DNA from: Oleispirillum sp965228165
Lineage (GTDB): Bacteria > Pseudomonadota > Alphaproteobacteria > Rhodospirillales > Rhodospirillaceae
Reading direction: 5' to 3'
Assembly (NCBI GenBank): GCA_965228165.1
Contig: CBDDHB010000003.1
Span: 1,426,001 to 1,490,000, forward strand
Length of the DNA stretch: 64,000 nt
Notes under the pieces: model-generated
Databases searched by the model: none
What the model saw: only the letters and a program-made list of their open reading frames with translations
What the model was told of the DNA's origin: nothing
Translations under genes and position numbers: made by a program
Shown here: positions 1 to 8,873 of the stretch, piece after piece
Position numbering within the stretch: position 1 is the stretch's first letter
How the letters are laid out: each line of letters begins with the position of its first letter

Positions 1-883
1 GCTGCGTCCGGGTTCGGCCTCGGCCAAGAAGGCGGAAGCCGCCGGCCTCAAGGTGATGTCCCCGGCGGACGCCGCGAAGTGGGCCGACGTGGTGATGATG
101 CTCACCCCCGACGAACTTCAGGCCGAGATCTACAAGAAGGACCTGAAGGACAACCTGAAGCCGGGCGCCGCCCTGTTCTTCGCCCACGGCCTCAACATCC
201 ACTTCAACCTGATCGAACCGCGCGCCGACCTGGACGTGATCATGGTCGCGCCGAAGGGCCCGGGCCACACCGTGCGCGGCGAATACCTGCGCGGCGCGGG
301 CGTGCCCTGCCTGGTCGCGGTGGCGCAGGATGCCTCCGGCAACGCCATGGACCTCGGCCTGTCCTATGCCTCCGCCATCGGCGGCGGCCGTTCCGGCATC
401 ATCGAGACCACATTCCGCCAGGAATGCGAAACCGACCTGTTCGGCGAGCAGGCGGTGCTCTGCGGCGGCCTCACCCACCTCATCCGCGCCGGGTTCGAAA
501 CCCTGGTCGAGGCGGGCTACGAGCCGGAAATGGCCTACTTCGAGTGCATGCACGAAGTGAAGCTGATCGTCGATCTGATGTACGAAGGCGGCATGGCCAA
601 CATGCGCTATTCGATCTCCAACACCGCGGAATACGGCGACTACGTCTCCGGCCCGCGGGTGGTTGACGCCGGGGTGAAGGCCCGCATGAAGGACGTGTTG
701 ACCGACATCCAAACCGGCAAGTTCGTCACCAACTGGATGCAGGAATGCGCCGTCGGCCAGCCGAGCTTCAAGGCCACCCGCCGCCTCTGGGCGGAACACC
801 CGATCGAGGCGGTCGGCGCCAAGCTGCGCGCGATGATGCCCTGGATCGGCAAGAACAAGCTGGTCGACAAAAGCAAGAACTGA
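1..883 (+). CDS. ilvC: Ketol-acid reductoisomerase, C-terminal part (5' end outside window)
   Basis: Ketol-acid reductoisomerase converts acetolactate or acetohydroxybutyrate to the dihydroxy acid with NADPH and Mg2+ in valine/isoleucine synthesis. Only about 293 C-terminal residues are present; codons run from base 2, so the N-terminal half of the Rossmann domain is missing. Visible family motifs are the P-K-G-P-G-H-T-V-R segment, the Q-D-A-S-G-N-A linker, the metal-binding E-T-D-L-F-G-E-Q stretch in the knotted domain, and the C-terminal Y-S-I-S-N-T-A-E-Y-G segment. The reading ends at TGA 881-883, followed closely by a perfect inverted repeat. leuA about 1.7 kb downstream belongs to the related leucine pathway. 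Confidence 0.97.
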   Translation, partial: LRPGSASAKKAEAAGLKVMSPADAAKWADVVMMLTPDELQAEIYKKDLKDNLKPGAALFFAHGLNIHFNLIEPRADLDVIMVAPKGPGHTVRGEYLRGAGVPCLVAVAQDASGNAMDLGLSYASAIGGGRSGIIETTFRQECETDLFGEQAVLCGGLTHLIRAGFETLVEAGYEPEMAYFECMHEVKLIVDLMYEGGMANMRYSISNTAEYGDYVSGPRVVDAGVKARMKDVLTDIQTGKFVTNWMQECAVGQPSFKATRRLWAEHPIEAVGAKLRAMMPWIGKNKLVDKSKN

Positions 884-922
884 CCGAACCGTATCGCGGT
901 CAATCGATATCATCCATACCGG

Positions 923-950
923 ACCGGTCGGAGGAGCTCCTCCGACCGGT
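923..950. terminator. 28-bp perfect palindrome between convergent ilvC and LysR gene
   Basis: A perfect self-complementary sequence (ACCGGTCGGAGGAG and its reverse complement) sits 40 bp after the ilvC stop and 5 bp before the stop of the convergent LysR gene. It could fold from either strand and probably serves as a shared terminator. Neither side has a long T-run, so termination efficiency is uncertain. Confidence 0.6.
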
Positions 951-954
951 TCTG

Positions 955-1863
955 TCATTCCGGGGTGCGGTGCGGCTTGAGAACCTCGGCAAGAACCAGC
1001 GCCGAAAAGTTGCGGAGCGCCACCGAATGGCTGGCGCTATGGTGGGCGAAGGCAAGACGCGCAACCGGCGCGAGGTCCTCGATCTCGACGTAGGCGACCC
1101 CGGCCACTTGGATTTGCTTGAACGAGCGCGGCACCAGCGAGATGCCGATCTCCGCCGCGACAAGGTTGACCGCAGATGCGAGTTGCGGCGCCTGCTGACC
1201 GATCAGGGGCTCGAAACCAGCCTCGCGGCAGCGGGTCACGACCTCTTCGTAGAGTCCAAGACAAAGTTCCCGGGGAAACAGAATAAACGGCTCGTCCGCC
1301 ATCGCCGCGAGAGGCAGGCACGGTTTTGACGCGAGCGGATGGCTTTCGGGGATGGCGATCACCATGGCCTCGTCGGCAAGGGGAAGCAGACGCAGGTCCT
1401 TGGGGTTGTCCGGGCACGGGCGAATGAACGCGCCGTCTAGGTCGTTGTCGAGCAGACCCTCGACGAGAAGTTCCGTGTTGCGCTCTTCAAGGTCGATCGT
1501 CACGTCCGGATAGGCCCGCCGGAAGGCGCGAATGACCGAGGGAACCGACGGATTGAATGCCGAAGCCCCGGTAAAGCCGATGCGGACGTGGCCGATTTCG
1601 CCACGGCTTGCCCGTTGTGCCGCGATCTTGGCCTGCTCGGCGTGCGCCAAGGCGTTTTGCGCACGCGGCAGGAACGCCGACCCCGCCTCGGTCAGTTCCG
1701 CGCCTTGCGGCACCCGCCGGAACAGCTTGACCCCGAGTTCCTGCTCCAGCAGATGAATCTGATGGCTGAGCGGCGGCTGGCCGATGCCGATCCGGGCGGC
1801 GGCGCGAGTGAAGTTTTTCTCTTCGGCGATAGCGAGGAAATAGCGGATATGGCGCAGTTCCAT
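955..1863 (-). CDS. LysR-family transcriptional regulator (BenM/CatM-like)
   Basis: A 302-residue protein with the LysR layout. An N-terminal winged HTH (about residues 1-60; M-E-L-R-H-I-R-Y-F start, then A-A-A-R-I-G-I-G-Q-P-P-L-S-H-Q-I) precedes a periplasmic-binding-like effector domain (about 90-295). The HTH and H-V-R-I-G-F-T-G opening of the effector domain resemble the BenM/CatM/CbnR group, which sense aromatic or small carboxylic compounds. The ATG at 1863 gives the canonical LysR N-terminus, so upstream in-frame extensions are not used. It is convergent with ilvC, and no co-oriented target gene is adjacent. The effector cannot be inferred. Confidence 0.92.
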   Translation of the reverse strand: MELRHIRYFLAIAEEKNFTRAAARIGIGQPPLSHQIHLLEQELGVKLFRRVPQGAELTEAGSAFLPRAQNALAHAEQAKIAAQRASRGEIGHVRIGFTGASAFNPSVPSVIRAFRRAYPDVTIDLEERNTELLVEGLLDNDLDGAFIRPCPDNPKDLRLLPLADEAMVIAIPESHPLASKPCLPLAAMADEPFILFPRELCLGLYEEVVTRCREAGFEPLIGQQAPQLASAVNLVAAEIGISLVPRSFKQIQVAGVAYVEIEDLAPVARLAFAHHSASHSVALRNFSALVLAEVLKPHRTPE

Positions 1864-2374
1864 GGGGAGCCTTCGACGTTTGGCGGGATGTGACAGTGTA
1901 ACATTATAACAAGTCCATGCACGGAAAGTATCAAGATCGATTCGTTGGGGTATTGGACGGAGGGAGAGGATGCGGCGCAGACTCTGCACATCGACGGGAG
2001 GGCGCGGCATGTGGTCGGAACGGTCCGAGGCCGCCCCCGTCAGGAGGCAAGGAAGCACGTCCATGCTCATGGGAAGCAACAGGCTGTTCATGTCCCTCGT
2101 TTTCGCCCCTTGCGGGGCCGAAGCCAAACGCTACGTCTTTACGGATTTCGAATGGCCGGAAAGGCGCTTTTTGATGAATTCCGTCGCGAGCCGAGCCAAA
2201 AGCCGGTTCGATTAGACGGATTTCCCGACCCCATCCATCGTGCAAAGAGAGAAAGAACGGTGGGCATCCGCCGTTCTTTCGCTTTCTCCGATTGCCGCGA
2301 CCGGAAAAATGCGCTTGCGTTTTGCCGGGGCATCGGGTCACATGAGTCATCTACCTCTGTCAGGCGGAACCGCG
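1864..2374. other. Intergenic region between LysR gene and leuA leader, no convincing gene
   Basis: This stretch upstream of the LysR gene and leuA holds the LysR promoter region (A/T-richer, 1890-1935) and a 10-bp hairpin at 2251-2280. A short plus-strand open frame (1970-2215) ends just before the hairpin, but it matches no family I know and has no clear ribosome-binding site. I do not call it as a gene. Confidence 0.5.
2251..2292 (+). terminator. Hairpin with pyrimidine-rich tail upstream of leuA leader
   Basis: GAAAGAACGG at 2251-2260 pairs perfectly with CCGTTCTTTC at 2271-2280 around a 10-nt loop. The following bases (GCTTTCTCC) are pyrimidine-rich but not a true T-run. It may end a short transcript from the region upstream of leuA, or be part of the leuA leader. 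The minus-strand reading is equally possible. Confidence 0.4.
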
Positions 2375-2515
2375 ATGACCCATCGCATGCACCACACGGA
2401 TCGGAAGACGGCTCGGGCGATCGCCCGCACCGCCGACGCTCCGGCGTGGCTGTTCCCCCTGTCCTCCCTGCTTCTTCTTCTGGCCCTGCGACTTATCGGC
2501 CCCTGGGCGTCCTGA
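2375..2515 (+). CDS. Putative leuA leader peptide (46 codons, leucine-rich)
   Basis: A 46-codon open frame ends 90 bp before leuA. Its last third contains nine Leu codons in fifteen (residues about 26-40, pattern L-F-P-L-S-S-L-L-L-L-L-A-L-R-L), including five in a row. Leucine-codon-rich leader peptides ahead of leuA are an established form of ribosome-mediated attenuation in proteobacteria. The ribosome-binding site is weak and the start among several Met codons is uncertain. A hydrophobic small membrane protein is the alternative reading, but position and codon content favour a leader. Confidence 0.42.
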   Translation: MTHRMHHTDRKTARAIARTADAPAWLFPLSSLLLLLALRLIGPWAS

Positions 2516-2550
2516 GGCTTGGCTTAACCGCACCGCCGACGTTCAGGGGA
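2499..2550 (+). promoter_or_regulatory. Possible leuA attenuator stem
   Basis: CCCCTG at 2500-2505, inside the end of the leucine-rich leader ORF, can pair with CAGGGG at 2544-2549, after the leader stop at 2513-2515. A ribosome stalled on the Leu run or released at the stop would affect this pairing. No oligo-T tract follows, so if it is regulatory it may act on translation or through a structure I have not resolved. Confidence 0.3.
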
Positions 2551-2605
2551 CAACGATCCGTCCATCTTTCCGCGTGACCAGAATTCCGAAGCAGGAGTAT
2601 CCGAA

Positions 2606-4174
2606 ATGACCGTATCCGTTTCCCCGTCCGGTTCCGACCGCGTGGTGATTTTCGACACCACCTTGCGCGATGGCGAACAATCGCCCGGCGCCTCGATGAA
2701 CCTGGAAGAAAAGCTGCGCGTCGCCGAGGCCCTGGAGGCGATGGGCGTCGATGTGATCGAGGCCGGGTTCCCGGTCGCCTCCCCCGGCGATTTCGAGGTG
2801 GTGAAGGCGATCGCCGAGAGGTCCTCCGGCAGCGTCATCTGCGGCCTGTCGCGGGCGGTGAAGGCCGACATCGCGCACTGCACCGAAGCGATTCGCCCGG
2901 CGAAACGCCAGCGCATCCACACCTTCATTTCCACCAGCCCGTTGCACATGAAGTACAAGTTGCAGTTGGAGCCCGACGTGGTGCTGGCGCGGGTCGGCGA
3001 AAGCGTCGCCTTCGCCCGGACGTTGGTCGAGGACGTGGAATGGTCGGCCGAGGACGGCTCGCGCACCGAGCCCGATTTCCTGTGCCGCTGCGTCGAAGCG
3101 GCGATCGCCGCCGGCGCGTCCACCATCAACATCCCCGACACCGTGGGCTATGCGATTCCCGAGGAATACGCCGCGCTGATCAAGGGGGTGATGGACCGGG
3201 TGCCGAACGCCGACAAGGCGATCTTTTCGGTGCATTGCCACAACGATCTGGGCTTGGCGGTGGCGAATTCGCTGGCGGCGGTGCGCGCCGGGGCGCGGCA
3301 GATCGAATGCACGGTCAACGGCCTGGGCGAACGCGCCGGCAACGCGGCGATGGAAGAGGTGGTGATGGCGATCAAGACCCGCCACGACACCATGCCCTTC
3401 ACCACCGGCATCAAGACCGAGCACATCACCAAGATCTCGCGTCTGGTGTCGTCGATCACCGGCTTCCCGATCCAGCCGAACAAGGCGGTGGTGGGGGCAA
3501 ACGCCTTCGCCCACGAATCCGGCATCCATCAGGACGGCATGCTGAAGCACGCCGGAACCTACGAAATCATGACCCCGGAATCGGTGGGGTTGAGCCGTTC
3601 CACCCTGGTCCTGGGCAAGCATTCCGGTCGCGCCGCCTTCCGCCAGAAGCTGGTGGAGATGGGCTACGGCGATTTGGGCGACAACGCGGTCAACGACGCC
3701 TTCGCCCGTTTCAAGGAACTGGCCGACATCAAGAAGGAAATCTTCGACGAGGACATCGCGGCGATCATCGACGATACAGCGATGCGCGCCCACGACCGCA
3801 TCCGGCTGACCTCGCTGGAGGTGCGCTGCGGCACCGTCCACCGCCCGCCGCACGCGGCGATGGAGCTGGAAATCGACGGCCAGACGGCGCGGATGGACGC
3901 CACCGGCGACGGCCCGGTGGATGCGATCTTCAAGGCGATCAAGGCGTTGGTGCCGCACGACGTGGTGCTGGAGCTGTATCAGGTGCAGGCGGTGACCAAG
4001 GGCACCGACGCCCAGGCCGAAGTCACGGTGCGCCTGCGCGAGAACGGCAAATCGGTGAACGGCCAGGGGTCGGACACCGACACCATGGTCGCCTCGGCCA
4101 AGGCCTATCTGCACGCCCTGAACAAGCTGCTGGTGAAGCGGGAACGACGGATTCCGGACGGCATGACGATTTGA
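2606..4174 (+). CDS. leuA: 2-isopropylmalate synthase
   Basis: LeuA condenses acetyl-CoA with 2-ketoisovalerate, the committed step of leucine synthesis. The 522-residue protein has the HMGL-type TIM barrel at its N-terminus. The signature D-T-T-L-R-D-G-E-Q-S-P-G is near residue 18; metal-binding H-C-H-N-D-L-G is near 212 and N-G-L-G-E-R-A-G-N near 240. The C-terminal regulatory LeuA dimer domain (about 390-515) binds the feedback inhibitor leucine. Length and full domain set match LeuA rather than homocitrate synthase NifV, which lacks this long regulatory domain. A leucine-rich leader ORF lies upstream and a hairpin follows the gene. Confidence 0.96.
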   Translation: MTVSVSPSGSDRVVIFDTTLRDGEQSPGASMNLEEKLRVAEALEAMGVDVIEAGFPVASPGDFEVVKAIAERSSGSVICGLSRAVKADIAHCTEAIRPAKRQRIHTFISTSPLHMKYKLQLEPDVVLARVGESVAFARTLVEDVEWSAEDGSRTEPDFLCRCVEAAIAAGASTINIPDTVGYAIPEEYAALIKGVMDRVPNADKAIFSVHCHNDLGLAVANSLAAVRAGARQIECTVNGLGERAGNAAMEEVVMAIKTRHDTMPFTTGIKTEHITKISRLVSSITGFPIQPNKAVVGANAFAHESGIHQDGMLKHAGTYEIMTPESVGLSRSTLVLGKHSGRAAFRQKLVEMGYGDLGDNAVNDAFARFKELADIKKEIFDEDIAAIIDDTAMRAHDRIRLTSLEVRCGTVHRPPHAAMELEIDGQTARMDATGDGPVDAIFKAIKALVPHDVVLELYQVQAVTKGTDAQAEVTVRLRENGKSVNGQGSDTDTMVASAKAYLHALNKLLVKRERRIPDGMTI

Positions 4175-4253
4175 CCGAGCGGGGCGTCTTGCCCGGTTCG
4201 CGAAAATGCCGATAATGAAAATCGGCTCTGCCAAGGCAGGAAACATGTGATAA

Positions 4254-4282
4254 GAATGCCGGGGTCCGTCTCCCCGGCATTC
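4254..4282 (+). terminator. Hairpin after leuA
   Basis: GAATGCCGGGG (4254-4264) pairs with CCCCGGCATTC (4272-4282) with a 7-nt loop, 80 bp after the leuA stop and about 95 bp before mreB. The tail is T-poor. It probably separates leuA from the mre cluster. Confidence 0.6.
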
Positions 4283-4376
4283 GGCCATCGCACGGCGTTT
4301 TCGCGTGGGCGGGGGGGCGGGACGAAAGATTCGTCTCAGGGACGCTTGAAGGCGTCAGAGGTCATAGCGAGGGCGT

Positions 4377-5417
4377 ATGTTTTCCAGGCTGACGGGATGG
4401 CTGTCCAGCGACATCGGGATCGATTTGGGCACGGCCAACACTCTGGTCTACGTGAAGGGCAAGGGCATCGTTCTGAACGAGCCGTCGGTGGTCGCGATCG
4501 CCGAGGAACGCGGGCGAACCCACGTTCTCGCCGTCGGAGAGGAAGCCAAGCTGATGCTGGGCCGCACGCCGGGCTCGATCCAGGCGATCCGTCCCTTGCG
4601 CGACGGCGTCATCGCCGACTTCCAGGTGGCGGAAGAGATGATCAAGCATTTCATCCGCAAGGTTCACAACCGGCGCAGCTTCGCCTCGCCGATGGTGGTG
4701 ATCTGCGTACCCTCGGGCTCCACTGCGGTGGAACGCCGCGCCATCCAGGAATCGGCGGAAGCCGCGGGCGCGCGCAGCGTGATGCTGATCGAGGAACCGA
4801 TGGCGGCGGCGATCGGCGCCGGTCTGCCGGTGACCGAACCCACCGGCTCGATGGTGGTGGATATCGGCGGCGGCACGACGGAAGTCGCGGTGCTGTCGCT
4901 GGGCGGCATCGTCTATGCCCGTTCGGTGCGGGTCGGCGGCGACAAGATGGACGAGGCGATCATCGGCTACATCCGCCGCAACCATAACCTTCTGGTCGGC
5001 GAAAGCTCGGCGGAGCGGATCAAGAAGGAAATCGGGTCGGCCTGCCCGCCCGAGGACGGCGAAGGCCGCACCATGGAGATCAAGGGTCGCGACCTGATGA
5101 ACGGCGTACCGAAGGAAATCGTCCTCTCCGAACGGCGGATCGCCGAAAGCCTGGCCGAGCCGGTCAGCCAGATCATCGACGCGGTGAAGGTCGCCCTCGA
5201 ACACACCGCGCCCGAATTGGCCGCCGACATCGTCGACAAGGGGATCGTTCTCACCGGCGGCGGCGCGTTGTTGTCGAATCTCGACTTCGTGCTGCGTCAC
5301 GCCACCGGGCTGCCGGTATCGATCGCCGACGACCCGTTGACCTGCGTCGCGCTCGGCACCGGGCGTGCGCTCGACAATCCCCGGACCTTCCGCAACGTCC
5401 TGTCCCGCATGTACTAA
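4377..5417 (+). CDS. mreB: Rod shape-determining actin-like protein MreB
   Basis: MreB polymerises under the inner membrane and directs the elongasome that builds lateral cell wall. The 346-residue product is the usual length. The actin-fold phosphate-1 motif I-G-I-D-L-G-T-A-N-T is near residue 16, phosphate-2 D-I-G-G-G-T-T-E near 162, and the adenosine motif L-T-G-G-G-A-L-L near 293. The N-terminal M-F-S-R-L-T-G-W-L-S may form the membrane-contacting helix. It is the first gene of a same-strand mreBCD-mrdA-rodA cluster. Confidence 0.97.
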   Translation: MFSRLTGWLSSDIGIDLGTANTLVYVKGKGIVLNEPSVVAIAEERGRTHVLAVGEEAKLMLGRTPGSIQAIRPLRDGVIADFQVAEEMIKHFIRKVHNRRSFASPMVVICVPSGSTAVERRAIQESAEAAGARSVMLIEEPMAAAIGAGLPVTEPTGSMVVDIGGGTTEVAVLSLGGIVYARSVRVGGDKMDEAIIGYIRRNHNLLVGESSAERIKKEIGSACPPEDGEGRTMEIKGRDLMNGVPKEIVLSERRIAESLAEPVSQIIDAVKVALEHTAPELAADIVDKGIVLTGGGALLSNLDFVLRHATGLPVSIADDPLTCVALGTGRALDNPRTFRNVLSRMY

Positions 5418-5467
5418 GGCGGAACCGGGCGGGGCGGCGCGTCCCGTCGGCTTGAGGAGGTGGGTGG

Positions 5468-6424
5468 GTGAAAACCGGCGCCGTTACCGGAAGGTGGCAC
5501 TCCGCGCGGCTTTTGCTGCAACGCTTCGCCTTCGTCGCGCTGGTGATGGCGGCCTTCGCCCTGATGCTTCTGGGCAAGGCCGACACCATCCTGGTGGAAC
5601 GCGCTCGCGGCGGCGTCGTCGATTTGATGGCGCCGGTGATCCGGGCCCTGTCGCAGCCCGCCGGAGCGCTGGCGCAGGTCGCCGACAACGTCCGCGACCT
5701 GGCCAATTTGCGGGCCGAGAACGCCCGCCTGCGCGAGGACAACCAGCAGCTTCTGCTGTGGCGCGACGCGGCGCGACGCCTGGAGGCGGAAAACGCCCAA
5801 CTGCACGCCCTGCTCGACTACAAGCCGCCGCCGGAGGCACGCGCCTTCGCCATCCAGGTGATGGGCGACACCGGCGGCGCCTTCGCCCACTCCCTGCTGG
5901 TGGCGGCGGGCAGCCAGGACCAGGTGCGCAAGGGCATGGCGGTCCTGACCGGCGAGGGCCTGGTGGGCCGCGTCGCCCAGGTGGGGCGGTGGGCCTCCCG
6001 CGTGGTGCTGATCACCGACATCACCTCGCGGGTGCCGGTGGTGCTGGAAAACACCCGCACCCGCGCCATCCTGGCCGGCAACAACAGTGAAAAGCCGCGC
6101 CTGATCTACGTGCCCGCCGGGGCGCGGGTGTCGCCGGGGGACCGGGTGGTCACCTCGGGCCACGCCGGGGCGCTGCCGCCCGGAATTCCGGTTGGGGTGG
6201 TGTCGTCGGTGGACGACACGGTGATCCGGGTGCAGCCGTTCATGGATCGCGACCGCCTGGAAATCGTGCGGGTCGTCGATTTCGGCCTGTCCGGCATCCT
6301 CGGCAGCCTCGACGAGGAAACCCGCGCCGCCCAGTCCGAGGCGATGAAGGCGGCGCGCGAGCGCGGTCGGGTGCAGCGGGTCAAGGATAGCCAGCCCCCC
6401 GCCGCCGAGGGCACGGAGCCGTGA
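5468..6424 (+). CDS. mreC: Rod shape-determining protein MreC
   Basis: MreC is a bitopic elongasome scaffold that activates PBP2-RodA from the periplasm. The 318-residue protein has one N-terminal membrane segment (about residues 18-37) and a periplasmic coiled coil (about 65-115, L-R-A-E-N-A-R-L-R-E pattern). The beta-barrel MreC domain follows (about 120-275). Translation starts at GTG 5468 behind a strong GGAGG; there is 50 bp to mreB. The basic/polar C-terminal tail is typical of alphaproteobacterial MreC. Confidence 0.93.
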   Translation: MKTGAVTGRWHSARLLLQRFAFVALVMAAFALMLLGKADTILVERARGGVVDLMAPVIRALSQPAGALAQVADNVRDLANLRAENARLREDNQQLLLWRDAARRLEAENAQLHALLDYKPPPEARAFAIQVMGDTGGAFAHSLLVAAGSQDQVRKGMAVLTGEGLVGRVAQVGRWASRVVLITDITSRVPVVLENTRTRAILAGNNSEKPRLIYVPAGARVSPGDRVVTSGHAGALPPGIPVGVVSSVDDTVIRVQPFMDRDRLEIVRVVDFGLSGILGSLDEETRAAQSEAMKAARERGRVQRVKDSQPPAAEGTEP

Positions 6425-6473
6425 TCCGCGCCGTCCGCTTCACGGACCCGGCGCGGCGGGAAGGATCGTCGCG

Positions 6474-6998
6474 GTGATCATCGAGAAAACCTTCAGGCAG
6501 AAATTCGATCTGGCGCTGCGGCAGACCCTGCCGTTCGTCACCGCCTTCCTCGCCGCCCTGCTGATGGCCACCCAGACCTACGTGCCGCGCCTGAATTCCC
6601 TGATGCCGCCGCTGACCCTGTGCATCGTCTATTTCTGGTCGATCCACCGCCCCTCCCTGTTCGGCATGGGGTCCGCCTTCACCGTCGGATTGATCCAGGA
6701 CATCCTGACCGGGGTGCCGCTTGGCCTCAACACCCTGGTGCTGCTGCTGACCCGCGCCGGGGTGGCGACGCAATCGCGGTTTTTCCTCGGCAAGCCGTTT
6801 TCCGTGCACTGGTGGGTCTTCTGCCTGATCGCCCTGGCCGCCGCCCTGACCTCGTGGCTTCTGGCGGCGGCGGCATTGGGGGTGATCGCGCCGATCGGCC
6901 AGGTTCTGACCTCGGCCTGTCTGGGGGTGGCGATCTTCCCGCCAATCTTCGGCGTCTGCGCCCTGGTCGAACACCGCCTGCTGGCGGAGGAATCATGA
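6474..6998 (+). CDS. mreD: Rod shape-determining protein MreD
   Basis: A small polytopic inner-membrane protein of 174 residues with five to six hydrophobic segments, of the MreD family. It acts with MreC and PBP2/RodA in cell elongation. The sequence is too divergent to rest on motifs alone. Its membrane topology, length and position between mreC and mrdA make the call. It starts at GTG 6474, and its stop overlaps the mrdA start (ATGA), indicating translational coupling. Confidence 0.9.
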   Translation: MIIEKTFRQKFDLALRQTLPFVTAFLAALLMATQTYVPRLNSLMPPLTLCIVYFWSIHRPSLFGMGSAFTVGLIQDILTGVPLGLNTLVLLLTRAGVATQSRFFLGKPFSVHWWVFCLIALAAALTSWLLAAAALGVIAPIGQVLTSACLGVAIFPPIFGVCALVEHRLLAEES

Positions 6999-8869
6999 GC
7001 GGCGCTCGCGACAGCGAACGCGGCAAGCTGTTCACCCGCCGCGCCGCGATGCTGGTCGCCGGACAGGGGGGGCTGACCCTGGCACTCGCCGGGCGGATGC
7101 ACTACCTCCAGGTGATCGAGGCCGAACGCTACGGCATTCTTGCCGACGAGAACCGCATCTCCCTGCGTCTTCTGCCGCCGCCGCGCGGCCTGATCCTCGA
7201 CCGCTTCGGGCGCGAGATGGCGGTCAACCGCCAGAACTTCCGGGTTCTGGTGGTGCGCGAGCAGACCCCCGACCTGATGCAGACCCTGGATGCGCTGTCC
7301 CTGATCATCCCCTTGAGCGACGGCGACAAGCGCCGCATCCGCCGCGAGGTGGACCGCAAGCGCGCCTTCATGCCGGTCAACGTGCGCGAGAACCTGACCT
7401 GGGAGGAAATGGCGCAGATCCAGATCAACGCGCCCGAATTGCCCGGCGTGGTGATCGACGAGGGCCTGACCCGCTTCTATCCCTACGGCGACGGCGGGGC
7501 GCAGATTCTGGGCTACGTGTCGAGCGTTTCGGAAAAGGAACTGACCGGCGAGGCCCTGCTGGAACTGCCGGGCTTCCGCATCGGCAAGGCGGGGATCGAG
7601 AAGGTCTACGACCTCGCGCTGCGCGGCAAGGGCGGCAACTCGAAGGTCGAGGTCAACGCCTTCGGGCGGGTGATCCGCGAACTGGAGCGCAAGGAGGGCA
7701 CGCCGGGCGTCGATATCACCCTGACCATCGACCTGGAATTGCAGCAGTACGCGGTGGGGCGGGTCGGCGAGGAAAGCGCCGCGGTGGTGGTGATGGACGT
7801 CCACACCGGCGAAATCCTGGTGATGGCCTCGACGCCCTCCTTCGATCCCAACGCCTTCAATCGCGGCCTTTCCAGCGAGGAATGGAGCGCCCTGGTCAAC
7901 AACGAACGCGCGCCGCTGCGCAACAAGTGCATTTCGGCGCAGTTCGCGCCGGGATCCACCTTCAAGCTGGTGGTGGCGATGGCCGCCCTGGAGGCCGGGG
8001 TGATCACCCCGGAACAGACCGTCTATTGCCAGGGGCATGTCGATCTCGGCACCCATCGCTTCCACTGCTGGAAAAAGCACGGCCACGGTTCGGTCAACAT
8101 GCTCGAGGCGATTCAGCACTCCTGCGACGTCTACTTCTACGAAGTGGCGCGCCGGGTGGGCATCGACCGCATCGCCGACGTCGCCCGCCGTTTCGGCCTG
8201 GGCTCGCCCTTGGGCATCGACCTGCCCAACGAGGTCGCGGGTCTGATCCCCGATCGCGCCTGGAAGCGGGCGTTGAACGGCCAGCCCTGGCTGCCCGGCG
8301 AAACCCTGAACGCGGGCATCGGCCAGGGCTATGTGCTGGCGACGCCCTTGCAACTGGCGGTGATGACGGCGCGGGTGGCCAACGGCGGCCTGATGGTGCG
8401 TCCGCGCCTGACCCGGGAAACCATCTCCAACGCCGGGGCCAAGCCGGTGGGCGATCCGGCGTTTCCGCCGACCGGAATCGCTCCGAAATCGATCGCCCTG
8501 GTGCACCGCGGCATGTTCGAGGTGGTCAACAATCCGGCGGGCACCGCGCACCGCGCCGCCTTCGACGTCGGCGGCGCGCGCATGGCGGGCAAGACCGGCA
8601 CCTCGCAGGTGCGGCGGATCACCATGAAGGAACGGGAAACCACCGGCGTCCTGAAGAACGACGCCCTGCCCTGGCGGGAGCGCGACCACGCCCTGTTCGT
8701 CGCCTATGCCCCGACGGAGACGCCGCGCTACGCGATCTGCGTCGTCGTCGAGCACGGCGGCGGCTCGGCGGTGGCCGCGCCGATCGCTTCCGACGTGTTG
8801 AAGGAAACCCTGCGTCGCGACGCCCGCCGCAACCGGCCGCCCGCGCCGCCGCCCGAGACCAAGGCATGA
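6995..8869 (+). CDS. mrdA: Penicillin-binding protein 2 (elongasome transpeptidase)
   Basis: PBP2 cross-links peptidoglycan during elongation with RodA as glycosyltransferase partner. The 624-residue protein has an N-terminal membrane anchor (about 20-40) and a pedestal/dimerisation domain (about 55-230). The transpeptidase domain carries the catalytic S-x-x-K as G-S-T-F-K near 320, S-C-D as the S-x-N-equivalent near 375, and K-T-G-T-S near 533. The start ATG at 6995 overlaps the mreD stop. The proline-rich C-terminal tail is non-conserved. Confidence 0.96.
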   Translation: MSGARDSERGKLFTRRAAMLVAGQGGLTLALAGRMHYLQVIEAERYGILADENRISLRLLPPPRGLILDRFGREMAVNRQNFRVLVVREQTPDLMQTLDALSLIIPLSDGDKRRIRREVDRKRAFMPVNVRENLTWEEMAQIQINAPELPGVVIDEGLTRFYPYGDGGAQILGYVSSVSEKELTGEALLELPGFRIGKAGIEKVYDLALRGKGGNSKVEVNAFGRVIRELERKEGTPGVDITLTIDLELQQYAVGRVGEESAAVVVMDVHTGEILVMASTPSFDPNAFNRGLSSEEWSALVNNERAPLRNKCISAQFAPGSTFKLVVAMAALEAGVITPEQTVYCQGHVDLGTHRFHCWKKHGHGSVNMLEAIQHSCDVYFYEVARRVGIDRIADVARRFGLGSPLGIDLPNEVAGLIPDRAWKRALNGQPWLPGETLNAGIGQGYVLATPLQLAVMTARVANGGLMVRPRLTRETISNAGAKPVGDPAFPPTGIAPKSIALVHRGMFEVVNNPAGTAHRAAFDVGGARMAGKTGTSQVRRITMKERETTGVLKNDALPWRERDHALFVAYAPTETPRYAICVVVEHGGGSAVAAPIASDVLKETLRRDARRNRPPAPPPETKA

Positions 8870-8873
8870 CCCG

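Noticed and set aside
1970..2215. 81-codon ORF before the 2251 hairpin
   Set aside because: No recognisable family, no clear ribosome-binding site, composition not distinctive; insufficient to call a gene.
2543..4288. 581-codon minus-strand frame antisense to leuA
   Set aside because: Complete overlap with leuA, His/Arg/Asp-rich shadow composition, no family match.
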